DNA from: Euphorbia lathyris
Taxonomy: Eukaryota; Streptophyta; Magnoliopsida; Malpighiales; Euphorbiaceae
Direction: 5' to 3'
Length of the DNA: 64,000 nucleotides
Assembly (NCBI RefSeq): GCF_963576675.1
Contig: NC_088914.1
Coordinates: 83,326,441 to 83,390,440, forward strand
This document shows positions 44,527 through 56,277 of the stretch, piece by piece. The notes beneath the pieces are model-generated. The model saw only the letters and a list, made by a program, of their open reading frames with translations, ran no database searches and was not told the DNA's origin. Both the position numbers and the translations under genes were made by a program. Position 1 is the stretch's first letter; each line of letters opens with the position of its first letter.

Positions 44527-47500
44527 ATGGCTCCCGAACCTAACAATAATGCTAGCGGCAGTGGCACTTCAAAGGAGGAGGCGACGGTGAAGGTGCCGTC
44601 CAAGGACCCTAAGAAGAAGGACGATAAGAAAGACGAGGATTTGGTGAGTTACTTTTCACAATACGAGGGGCAATTTTAGGAGATGATAGGGTTTTAGTTT
44701 TTACTCAGAATTTGTGTCGTGACTTTGTGGTATATGGCTGCGATAGATTCTTTCGGGTTTTGGAGACCTAGGGAGAATGGGTTAGGAAATTGATCTCTCG
44801 TGAAGTATTGGGGTTTTGTGTTTTGTGCATATATACGGTGCTATGTTGGTTTACATTATACCTATGTGCCTCTTTCTTCTGCAGTCAGATGAGGACATAG
44901 CGTTGAAGCAGCAATTGGAGCTGTATGTGGAACGGGTTCAGGATCCTGATACTGGATTGCAGAAGGTTGCTCTAGAGAGTATGAGGTAATTCAAATTATG
45001 TAAACTTTAATTATGTCATTGTTCTAAAATCTTCCATTTAACTGTGAATGACATGTCTTCAAGCATATGTTTTGCTTTTGTGCTTTGGGAATCATTGATT
45101 CCTGTGGAAGCTTGTTCTCGCCTATGGATGTCCTTCTTGAACCAAATTAGTAATAATTGTCATAACCAAAGAGGAATGAAAACGCAAAGATTTGAATTTT
45201 CCTTCTCATTGTTGTTTCCAGTGTAATTAAACGAATTAAGAGATTAACATATACATGTATTCAACTGTACTGGGTACCTATGTATTTTGTATGGCTAGAA
45301 AACAGGGCTTACCTGAAAATGACCATTTTGAAAACAATGAACTGTCAATTGTGAAGCTATACTTCTGACACTATGCCTGATATTTATGTATGACTATAAT
45401 AGGGACTTGCACATATTTTTCATCTCACATTGCTCCTGAATGGTGGGAGAAAATGCAAAATTCCAACTGTTGGTGCATATTGAATGACTGTGGATTCTTG
45501 ATATCATTATTACTGCGAGGTTTCATGGTGATCCTTTTTGCAGGCAGGAAATCCGAAGTGCTACAAGCTCAATGACTTCAGTTCCAAAGCCATTGAAATT
45601 TCTTCGACCACATTATGGAACTCTAAAGGCATATTATGATACAATGGTTGAATCAGAACTGAAGGTATGCATTGTGCTGGTGAATGTTGCCATTTATCAT
45701 GTCAATTTATTGTGGCTAACTAAGTTTCGCTTTATAAATTGCAGAAATACTTGGCGGATATACTATCTGTTTTGGCGTTAACCATGTCTGCTGAGGGTGA
45801 AAGGGTATGCCCCATTTGTTAGGATTTTTAAGCTGATACTGTTTTCCCTTTGAGTGATTGGGCTTAGCAAGCATGCTCATACATGGTGTTGTCAAACTTT
45901 TGTGTCCCATAACCCTTTTCCTTTTTAAATGTTTTCTCATGCATATTGTATTGGGTAGAAAGAACTCCTAAATATTCTATTTTTCTGAAGCTCTTTTATA
46001 TATTAAGTTATTAACTACTTCTGCGTTTGACGCGTCTTTCAGGAGAGTTTAAAGTACCGACTACTAGGCTCTGAAGGTGACATTGGATCCTGGGGCCACG
46101 AATATGTCAGGTGGGCTTTAACATATGCAGAGCATTGTGTTTAACGATCTGTATTTATATGTGAACAATGATTTACGGGCTGATTAGGCAGTTCAAATTA
46201 TTGCTCACTTGGTTAGAATTTTGGGTTAAGTCTTACATCTGGGCGTGTTTTTTTAGTCTTGTTTATGCCCTCTTGTATCACCTTGGAACTTTATTGCTTG
46301 AGTTGTATCACTCATGTAGTTTAAGTGATTTCTTTTTGTTCTCATCATGCTTTCCATAATTTGCCCGTGCATATTAGAATCTATATAATACATCCACTTT
46401 TAAGATTCTTATATGCATTTTTAAAAGTTGATGATACATCACACCCAATTCAGGTTTTAGTTTTAGTAATATGATCTAATTGATGTCAGGAACTTGGCTG
46501 GAGAATGTGCCCAAGAGTATGTAAAACGACAGGTTAGAAAACTATCCTTTATAAATCGTCTCAAATTACATTGTAAATGTTGTTGGTAATGCTAACCATG
46601 ATTATGACATGTTGAATTGTGGAATGATGGAAGCAGTTTCCTCATTTTCCATTCGCAGCTTAAATGATGTGCTGTTTTTTGTTTTTGTTATTTTATCTGG
46701 GCAAGTTACCCAAACTTTTTGATGTCTTTGTTAGCTTTGCTCTAAACAGTCTCAATATGCACATCTTTTATTACTGTACAGTCTCAATATATTTGTATTT
46801 TATTAGCTATACCATGACGCTCGATCTTCTTCTGTACTTGTTTGGAAAGTAAATGTATAATATTATATGATTTTTGATATTGTTTGCTGCCTATGATGTT
46901 ACAGAGTGAGGAGACCGCAATTGATGATCTAATGGAACTTGTCACACAAATTGTTGCATTTCATATGAAGGTAAATGGAATTTTGGCATCAGCATGTCTC
47001 TACCTGTAATGAGAATCGGCACTTTGAGTCTGATGTAAAGCAGAAATTCTTGTTTTTTCTGTGATAAATCTCCAAATGCTATGCGTAATATAGGACGATT
47101 TCATGTCACTGTCAAAAAACATATTGGTTTGTGTATAATGGTTTGTGTTTTTGCAGCATAACGCTGAACCTGAAGCTGTTGACCTTTTAATGGAGGTAAT
47201 GTGCAGTAGTATATACTTTATATTTTCATCTCGTGAAGTTTTATTTGCACTTATCTTTTTCTTCACTTTTCTAAGCTTAGAGGTCTTTGTCTCCAGGTGG
47301 AGGACCTTGATCTTTTGATTGATCACGTTGACAAGACAAATTTTAGGAGGACCTGCCTATACCTCACGAGTGCTGCAAGGTAACTGAAATTGGCTTAATA
47401 TTGGAGAACCACTACAAAATATTCATCTTTATGCACATAGAATGCTAGAGCTGGCATTTTGAAAGTGTTTTCCCCATTTTACCTGTTTATACCAATTACA

Positions 47501-50500
47501 ATGAAGCGGGAATGTATTTATTTCAATATTCAAAATATGTGAGAAACTCAACTTTAAAGTGTATGGTTGCGGAATCAAGTAATTTTCTTATAATCTAATT
47601 CACTTAATGTGCCTTTTGGTGCTTGATAAAAGGTACTTTTGGTTGACTGCTTGATGAAAGTAATGATGGATTATCTTTTTTATTTTTTATTTTAATTATG
47701 CTATTCTATCAATGATTCAAGATCAATGGCATTTGTCATCTGTAGTACTGATATTGGCATTCCATGTTGTGTTTGAATGCAGATATCTTCCTGGCCCAGA
47801 TGATATGCTAGTTCTCGATATTGCGTACATGATATATTTGAAATATGAAGAATATTCAAATGCACTTCAGATTGCACTGTTACTGGATAACATGCAGGTT
47901 GGATCATTGTTCGAAACTCTTAATTTTAGCATCTCAACTTCTAAGAGAGCCAGATACATCAGCACTTGTTAAATTTGATCTGAATTTCATTGCTTTTTAA
48001 TGATTAGACTTCTGGCAGTGTTCAACTTCTGAATGATTGATTCAAATAACACTATGATTCAAATAACACTATCTTTAAAAATGTTATTGTTTTTTTGTTT
48101 ATTATTTCTAACAATTCAAATTTATTTGTTGCCAGTATGTGAGGCAAGTGTTTACAGTTTGTGATGACTTGCTGCGAAAGAAGCAATTCTGTTACATCGT
48201 TGCTCGACATGTAAGTTATGAATTTTTTAATGCATGTGTGAGTTTTATAGCAGCACATGTTATTCGGTTATCTTTCTGTTCGCTGAAGACTTCCACTCAT
48301 GCAGGGTATTACTTTTGAGCTTGATGATGAAATGGCTGCAGAGGATGAGGATAGAGAAGCATTGCAGGATATCATCAACAACTCAAAGTTAAGTGAAGGT
48401 TATCTAACCCTTGCTCGGGATATTGAAGTCATGGAGCCCAAATCCCCTGAAGATATCTATAAGGTTTGAATATTAATGACGCAATTTGTACCTGGAAGCA
48501 TATTTATTTGCAATCTCTTCAAGGTTTTTTATGCAACATCTGCTGATGTAGTTCAATGATACTTCTGTATGCCATTTTCGTGAATTTCCTGCTTAATTTT
48601 GTGTAGGCACATTTACTTGAAGGTCGGGCTAGTGCTGGTGCTAGTGTTGATTCTGCTAGACAAAATTTAGCTGCTACATTTGTCAATGCATTTGTAAATG
48701 CTGGATTTGGCCAGGTAAAGATTATCAAAGTTACATGGCAAGTGCCTTCACTAGTTTGTAGTTTATGTTGATATTGATTGTTGCATACATCACAGGATAA
48801 GTTGATGACCGTTCCATCAGACTCTTCTAGTGGTGGTTCTTCAGGAAATTGGCTTTTTAAGAACAAAGAACATGGAAAGGCCAGCGCTGCTGCAAGTCTG
48901 GTTTGTATTCATTTAACTTTCAAATCACTCATCTAAGGTGGTTTGCAGATTTCTCATATCTGTTACTCATGATAGGGTATGATCTTACTGTGGGATGTGG
49001 ACTCTGGACTTGCTCAAATTGATAAATATTTCCATAGCAATGACAACCATGTTATAGCTGGTGCCCTACTAGGAGTTGGAATTGTCAATTGCAGTATAAA
49101 AAATGATTGTGATCCGGTGAGTTATTATGCATTTTGTGGAATTAGAACACAATAGAAAGCTACTTAATGCATCTTTACAACATAAATTTCTATTTTCCAG
49201 GCACTTGCTCTTCTGGGTGATTACATAGATAAAGAAGACTCATCTATCCGAATCGGGGCAATAATGGGTCTTGGAATTGCGTATGCTGGTTCTCAGAATG
49301 AGCAGGTATTTTTGCTTCTCCTTTTGTTAGACCGCTGGTATCTAAAATTGGAAGTTGTCATGGTACCATTTGAACTAAAAGCTCAAGCTGATAGTTAAAG
49401 GTCCACTCCATATTAATATCTGACAGACCCCCACACGCAAATGCCCACTGGGCTTGAAGCGTGCACAACAAAGGCCCATATTACCATGTCCTGCAATTAA
49501 CTCAACAAATGGGGGTTGTCAGGAATCGAACCCTAGACCACTTGGTCACAGTGGCTCTGATACCATGTCATGGAACCAATTGAACTAAAAGCTCAAGCTG
49601 ATAGTTAAAGGTCCACTCCATATTAATATCTGACAGAAGTAAGTGTATATTTTGCCTGTGCTTTTGTTAGATGCCTGATTACCAAAATTCGTTTGTGTAT
49701 AGCTGAAATTCCTTTCTTGTATATAGAAACAAGGTGGGTGGTGTTTATTTTCTTGATTAAATATGTTCTTTTTCCCACTTGAAGTTAATTTGATGACATG
49801 ATGTACAGATACGCAGCAGGTTGTCTCCTATACTCAATGATGCAAAAGCCCCTCTTGATGTAATTGCATTCACAGCAATCTCTTTGGGCCTGATTTATGT
49901 GGGATCCTGCAATGAAGAAGTAGCACAGGCTATTATATTTGCACTAATGGACCGAAGCGAGTCAGAATTGCAGGAGCCTCTTACTCGATTCTTGCCTCTT
50001 GGCCTTGGTCTTCTATACCTTGGGAAACAGGTACATTTGATCTGCTTGAATCTTAATGAATGTTTTGTTCACTCATTTATTTATTTATTTTGCTTCACTT
50101 TTCTCTGTATCAAGAGATACTATCCTAATATGGAATCTGTTCTTTGTTTAACAGGAAAGTGTAGAGGCAACAGCAGAAGTTTCAAAAACATTCAATGAGA
50201 AAATAAGAAAGTATTGTGATATGACACTGATGTCATGTGCCTATGCAGGGACTGGAAATGTTCTCAAGGTCTGGAATCAATGTCTCAGTTTTAAGCAAAT
50301 GGTCACAAGCTTCTTTTTTTTGGTACTCATTGTTCAAAATTACTGATTCTATTGTAATATAGGTTCAAAATCTTCTTGGTCATTGTGCTCAACATCTTGA
50401 GAAAGGTGAAACACATCAAGGACCAGCCGTGCTTGGAATTGCAATGGTGGCAATGGCTGAGGAATTGGGGGTTGAAATGGCAATTCGTTCATTGGAACAT

Positions 50501-52567
50501 CTTTTACAGTACGGGGAACAGAATATCCGTCGTGCGGTTCCTTTAGCTCTTGGTCTCCTCTGCATATCGAATCCAAAGGTATTAATCTTATAGTAGCTAT
50601 TCATCTGCCCTTTCTATGTAGTAAACAAATTTCAGCAGGACGTTGCAATTTAGTTATGGGGTGGATGAGCAAAGAAATTTTATTATCTTAACGTTTTGGC
50701 AATTAAATTAAGAACTTGCTGCTTATTTTCTCATTTTTCTTTTAATCTTTAATCCACAAACATAAGCTGACAATTAACCAGGCTTACTAAATTGCATTCC
50801 AAATTGTATCACATTATTACAAATCCATCCCATTACAGCTTCAAGGATAAGAAATAGACTTTGTTGTTGTGATTATCTGACAATTTCATATTTTTGCATA
50901 TTTTTGAAGAATAAGAAATGGACTTTGTTGTTTGGTGATACATTAAATTGTTTGTTTACTGAACTCTCCATCTACCAGGTCAATGTTATGGACACATTGA
51001 GCAGACTTAGCCACGATACAGATTCCGAAGTTGCAATGGTAAATGAGATTTGCTAGACTGTAACTTCATCATCCTAAAAAGTTGTAACTGTTACTCTCTA
51101 AAGGTTGCCAAATTTTTGTGAACACTGCAGGCTGCAGTTATGTCTTTAGGTTTGATAGGTGCAGGAACCAATAATGCTCGAATTGCTGGAATGCTTCGGA
51201 ATCTTTCAAGCTATTACTACAAAGATGCCAGCCTTCTTTTCTGTGTAATGCTTCTCATATATTTATTTCTTGTGTATTTGCAATCATGCTTTTTAAGGTT
51301 TTACATGAGGTTGATTTGATATGCCCTTCTCAGGTGCGAATTGCTCAAGGTCTTGTACATTTGGGGAAAGGCTTGTTAACCCTTAATCCATATCATTCTG
51401 ATCGTTTCTTGCTATCACCGTAAGTATTTTCTTCCAGTCTGTGTGATCATAGTTGTCAAATTGAGAATCGACTCGTGAATCAAAATCACCATTTGGTGAA
51501 TGGTGACTCATGAATTGAAACAAATCGTTAGATTCGGTTCAAATTCAATAATATTATAAAAAATAAAATATGTATCACCTTCAAGAGCAATTTCATATTA
51601 CATATATAATTTTTTATGGAATATGTATCACCATCTGCGCCGAAACTCTCCAGATTCCATCATTAATATTTAATACGATAACACAATATTTCTATTGTTG
51701 CGGAATTTTAATCAGTGTCGAGACTCCAGATTTCGCCATCAATTGTATTGTGTTATCGTATTAAACATTAATGGTGGAATTTTCACCTTTTCCAAAATTC
51801 AGTAGACTTGCCCGATACACACGAGACAGCACCGATCAGGCGCTACGGCATAGAGTCTTGATTGAGTTCAATTCTTCTTATAAAGAGGGATCGAAACCCA
51901 GCCGGCTCAACTTGTACGAGTTTGATAACAGTGTCTGAAATATTAACCTTCTTATGATCTGAACCATTAGAATGTAAACTATTTAGCAGTTAAACTTCAT
52001 TCGGTTCTTCCCTTGTAGGACGGCTCTTGCTGGTCTGGTAACTATGCTTCATGCATGTCTTGATATGAAGGCTATCATCTTGGGGAAATATCATTATGTT
52101 CTTTACTTCCTAGTATTAGCAATGCAGGTTTGTTCCTGACTTGAAACTCGTTCTGTTTTATGGCAACCTGTATATAGATGCACTAATTCTCCTGTCTGCC
52201 GTGTTATATTTTGGGGTTACAGCCACGAATGTTGTTGACTGTGGATGAGAATCTTAAACCTTTATCAATACCAGTTCGTGTTGGACAAGCTGTTGATGTC
52301 GTCGGTCAGGCAGGTCGGCCCAAGACTATTACTGGTTTTCAGACCCATTCAACACCAGTACTTTTGGCTGCTGGTGATCGAGCCGAGCTGGCTACAGAGA
52401 AGTGAGAACTTCCCCCTTGAAGTGTTATCAGGACCTTACCTTAGTTTTCCTTTTGTCTGTGCACATTTTAACAGTCACGTTTCTCGTGCAGGTACATTCC
52501 TCTTTCGCCCATTCTTGAAGGCTTTGTCATCTTGAAAGACAATCCAGATTACAGGGAAGATAATTAG
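44527..52567 (+). CDS. RPN1: 26S proteasome non-ATPase subunit RPN1 (PSMD2), copy 1
   Basis: RPN1 is the largest scaffold subunit of the proteasome base in cytosol and nucleus. It docks ubiquitin and shuttle-factor UBL domains. I read 25 coding exons: 44527-44643, 44885-44985, 45544-45664, 45745-45804, 46043-46110, 46500-46542, 46905-46970, 47157-47195, 47297-47379, 47783-47897, 48136-48210, 48305-48463, 48607-48714, 48796-48900, 48976-49116, 49201-49305, 49809-50030, 50155-50268, 50363-50578, 50979-51038, 51131-51244, 51334-51419, 52019-52127, 52223-52401, 52492-52567. All have GT-AG borders and compatible phases, giving 893 residues, near the usual plant length of about 890. The N-terminus is Lys/Glu-rich ([13 protein letters not shown]). 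The middle holds proteasome/cyclosome repeats ([58 protein letters not shown]). It ends [20 protein letters not shown]. Intron 16 holds a TRIM. Confidence 0.95.
49356..49635 (-). mobile_element. TRIM in intron 16 of RPN1 copy 1
   Basis: Two 70-bp direct repeats (49356-49425 and 49566-49635) have TGTCA...TGACA ends and differ at only a few positions. On the minus strand TGGTATCAGAGCC (49553-49565) abuts the LTR as an initiator-Met primer site, and GCGTGTGGGGGTC before the other LTR is the polypurine tract. The interior is 140 bp and non-coding. The target duplication GAAGT flanks it (49351-49355, 49636-49640). RPN1 copy 2 has the empty site (GGAAGTAAGTG near 60583). It is the same family as 731-1553. 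Confidence 0.92.
51655..51780. repeat. Fold-back sequence in intron 22 of RPN1 copy 1
   Basis: TAATACGATAACACAATA (about 51671-51688) pairs with TATTGTGTTATCGTATTA (about 51746-51763), and pairing extends outward through ATTAAT-type bases to about 40 bp per arm. It belongs to roughly 400 bp present in this 599-bp intron but missing from the matching 135-bp intron of copy 2. The type of insertion is not identified. Confidence 0.65.
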
Positions 52568-54165
52568 TCTTTGAATGCGGCGCAAAAATGGGACTTGTCC
52601 GGTTGCTGATAGGTCAGGCCGAGGCACAGGAAATCAAAATTTTGTTTGGGATTTTGGGCATGGTTGTACACAGATGTAGGCCAAATCTAATGTTATTTTT
52701 ACTTCCATCCTATGGTTCCAAACACTAGACCAAGATGGCCACCAAAAAGTAGAAGAGGTTGAAGACCTGAAAGCTGATGAATTGAAGTTCTTTAATTAAT
52801 GTATATCAGATATGGTGGCCCTTGACATTTGCATGATTTAAATGAAATGCAGCATATGTATTTTTTCTCTTTCTTTCTTTCTCGGTAGGGCTTTTTGATT
52901 TTCAACGTGTTTCTTGTTCTTTTGTCCCAAAATATAGGGCGTGCCTTATTACAGAACTTCAAGTTTCTTCTTTTGTCCAACTGTTTAAGTTTGCCTGAGA
53001 AGTAGAAGAATATAAAATTATGCTTTTTAAGACTTTTCATAGACTTCCAGTTTTGTAGTCCAACCGGTTCACCAATAATCATTATTGCTTTGAACCTTTA
53101 GAAGCCTTTATTTAAGGTAGAATACGCCGAGGTGGGCTTTGTCCTTCATAAGTGTATTTTCTGCATCTTCGAATTTGTTGAGACTGTCTTTATGTTTAAA
53201 ACGTCCGGTTATAAAGAAAATTTGCAAGCATGCTGTAGATTTTTTTGTATCAAAATCTCAAATTGTGTAAAAATCTATGTCGAAATTTATCTTGCAAGTG
53301 ATAATTAATTAAATGAAACATATAAATGTAAAGATTGATAAAGATTAACAAGATGTTGGAAGATTTAATTTAGCTTGAAGAGTAAGTATTTACAAAAAGA
53401 AATAATAAAGTGTTGATGTAAAACTTAAGTTGATGCAAGCTAAAGTGTTGAAGTATTCGATATCAGGTCGATGTTAAGGTGAGGTAAAAGATTTTTGAAA
53501 TCTAACGTTATTGGATTAAGACTTTTGAGCCTGTTTCGATGGATTAGTTTGATTATTGGATTTGTTGAGATTTACAAATATTGTCAACTTTGGTTATAAT
53601 TATACTGCTTGTAAGAAATTGAATGAGAGATAAATAAAAGGACAGGAAAATGGAAACATCCGATTTTATTTCTATTTATAGTTGTAGGAAATAACTGCAT
53701 CCTCGGAGTTGCAGAAAAAAATCAGCGCTTATTATTCTACTCCACTCCTATAATTGCCGTAGCTTCTCCATTTTCCCATACTCTCTCTCTCACTTTTATC
53801 CATAATTTTCTCTTTCTCTAGATCTTTGGTCTTTTTTCCACTCCACTCCATTTTCTTTTTCTTTTTATTTTGTATAATGAAATAAAAATAATTTCGAACT
53901 TGAAAATTATTGAAAAAAAAAGAAAATTACACATACTTTTGGATAAAAATACTTTTGGATTTCCAATGTCCTGTGTTAGAGATAACAAAATTTGCTCATT
54001 CACCGTTAGATCTAGACTTATTAGAATCCTAAGGTGGAGATTCAAAACATCATGAGGCTTAGATTTAATAAGTCTATATTCAATTGCTCATTGAGAAGGT
54101 ACATGTGAAAATTTCTGATAAATATCATTTATTTTATCTCTGTGATAATTGGACAATTATTTTTC
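52568..54165. other. 3' UTR of RPN1 copy 1 and intergenic DNA
   Basis: The first 300 or so bases match the 3' flank of copy 2 and are the likely 3' UTR (GCCACCAAAAAGTAGAAGAG near 52739). From about 53000 on no gene or repeat pair is recognised. Confidence 0.55.
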
Positions 54166-54460
54166 AATTTTGTTTGGGATTCTGAGCATGGTTGTACAGA
54201 GATGTAGGCCAAATCTAATGTTATTTTTACTTCCATCCTATGTTTCCAAACACTAGACCAAGATGGCCACCAAAAAGAAGAAGAGGTTGAAGGCATGAAA
54301 GCTGATGAATTGTAGTTCTGTAATGAAATGTAAATATCAGATATAGTCCCAAATTATATGAAATGCAACATATGTATTGATTTAACTTCAATATGTATTG
54401 TTTCACAAATTTTTCTTCTTTCTTTTGAGGTAGGACTCGTTGATTTCTAAATACGCTTTG
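54166..54460 (+). pseudogene. Orphan third copy of the RPN1 3' UTR
   Basis: It matches 52636-52910 with few changes (shared CAAACACTAGACCAAGATGG and AGAAGAGGTTGAAG) but no RPN1 exon precedes it. In the TTGTAGTTCTGTAATGAAAT part it agrees with copy 2 rather than copy 1. It is the remnant of an additional RPN1 copy or of unequal exchange between the two. Confidence 0.8.
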
Positions 54461-56130
54461 AGAAGAGGTAATTTTTTCTTTTTGAAAAAAAAGTCATATT
54501 ACATGCAAAAAGGCGAGTGGTCAAAATCTTCTCCATTTGAGAAAAAATAAGGAGCGTGTTATGTTAATTTTAGAGAATTAAATTATCTAATGGACTGTCT
54601 TAAATTTAAATAGACCTGCATGTGGGGCCTTCTTCCTCTCATTCTCACGATTAACCGATGTCGCCTTTTCATGCTATTTATTAACTTTGATCCTCATATA
54701 GAAAACTATTACAAGCAAGTAATTGTGGGTCTATTGAATAAGATAAGGGACCAAGATGAAAATGAAGAATGTGACATGCTTCAAATCCATGAAGATGGAA
54801 GAAGATGCAGAAGGGGTGGATGATTGAAGTTGATGCTCGTTTTTGTTATTGGGTTTGTTTGTGGGATTTTGATTAGTTGAAAAGAGTATGTTAATGTGAA
54901 AGCAGATGGATTTAGACAGAGTTTGTTGTAAGATTTAGGTAATCTTGTATGTTGAATTATTATGAAGCTACGACAAGAGGAAGTGTTTGTTCATTTGGAA
55001 GAACCACGTTGATAGTTGAAGTTCAGAAGTTAGGGGTTTAATTCGTTAAGATCGATTTAGTCATTTCATCTTTTGCGTTTTATTTTTATTTTTTTTTTCA
55101 ACTAATTATCCTATTTTTTTATTTTTTTCAACCGATAAAATTGTAATTGACAGGTGGCAGCGCGTGTTATTCACTCAAAACTCTTTTTCGAATCTGTCGG
55201 ATTGGAGAGGTAAGTAATTCGAAAAATGAATGTTGGGGGTTAGTTGTCACAAGTCTAAGTCTGAAAAGTCAGTTGTATTGGGACAACTTGGGGGGCTAGA
55301 AAGGTATTAAGTCTATTATAAATATTGAAAATATTAAATGATACGTCTCTTTGATAAATACGAAAAATAAGTACTAAATTTAAAAATATTAGTTGATAAA
55401 TGTTCAACTTAAAATTTTTAGTTAATTTTTTTTGACTTACTAGATTAAGTGATTTGTGACTTAATGAAATATTTAATTTGTATTATCAAACAAGTTTAAA
55501 ATCAATAAACACTTAAAGTATTAATTTTAAGTGCTGAAAGCTGTTATAAAATATAGCATGAGATTGTAATAGAATGTTCGGTCATAAACGCCATTTAGGG
55601 ACCGAATTTTGAGCTTTTAACGACGGAATACATCGATGGATAAGTAGGCAGTTGGTAAAATCATCATCATTATTTATTTATTTATTTATTTTTTTTTATG
55701 ATAGGTCGTAAATAATATGACCATGTGTTTGGTTGCAAAACTCGATCGCTAAGTGTAGCGATTGGTTTTAGCAACCACATGCCATCACTAACTTGCAAAT
55801 AAGAGCTATACGCTGAAGACAACTTATTCACATGTTATTACTAGAAAACCGAAAAATAGAACAAACATATTGAAATACAAAATTTTAACGCTGAATAAAA
55901 TTTGGTCTAGATGAAATTTTTTGAAAATGCATTTCTATTTCAAATGAGTTAAAAATTACTCTTATACAAAATTATTAGAATATTTTTTTTAATTAATTCA
56001 TTTTTAATGAAAGATTAATCTTATGAAATATTAATTACAATTTACGAATTAATAATTACTGTAGATTAATTCTATTTAATTCAAGATTTAGTTAGAATAA
56101 CCAGATTAAATTAACTGCAAGACACGTATA
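54461..56130. other. Intergenic DNA between the RPN1 copies
   Basis: A 67-codon open stretch at 54620-54823 is not recognised. A TIR-element end like that at 3099-3302 is near 55300. The phrase GGGACCGAATTTTGAGC near 55598 together with CGACGGAATAC recalls decayed CACTA-type ends, but no pair can be shown. A TTTA microsatellite is near 55671-55690. Confidence 0.4.
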
Positions 56131-56144
56131 GATATTGTTCTGTT

Positions 56145-56265
56145 TTTCTGTTGTTTTCCTTTTTCTTCAAGGCGGGAAAATATCAAATATTCCCAGTTTT
56201 CTGTTATTTTTCTGTTTCTCCAAGCGGGAAATATCAAATACTTCCAGTTTTCTTCAAAGCTTTCC
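56145..56265 (+). promoter_or_regulatory. Duplicated leader block upstream of RPN1 copy 2
   Basis: The stretch TTCAAGGCGGGAAAATATC..CCAGTTTTCTG is followed about 60 bp later by TCCAAGCGGGAAATATC..CCAGTTTTC. One such block (CCAAGCCGGAAGTATC) stands before copy 1. Upstream of it the two genes are not alignable, so copy 2 lacks copy 1's TATA-containing region. Confidence 0.6.
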
Positions 56266-56277
56266 CAGTAAACTCTC

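Noticed and set aside
49351..49640. Link between the TRIM and the older Athila element because both have GAAGT duplications
   Set aside because: Five-base agreement between two unrelated insertions is easily chance; the elements share no sequence.
54620..54823. 67-residue frame between the RPN1 genes
   Set aside because: No recognised domain, no exon context, and no counterpart beside the other RPN1 copy.
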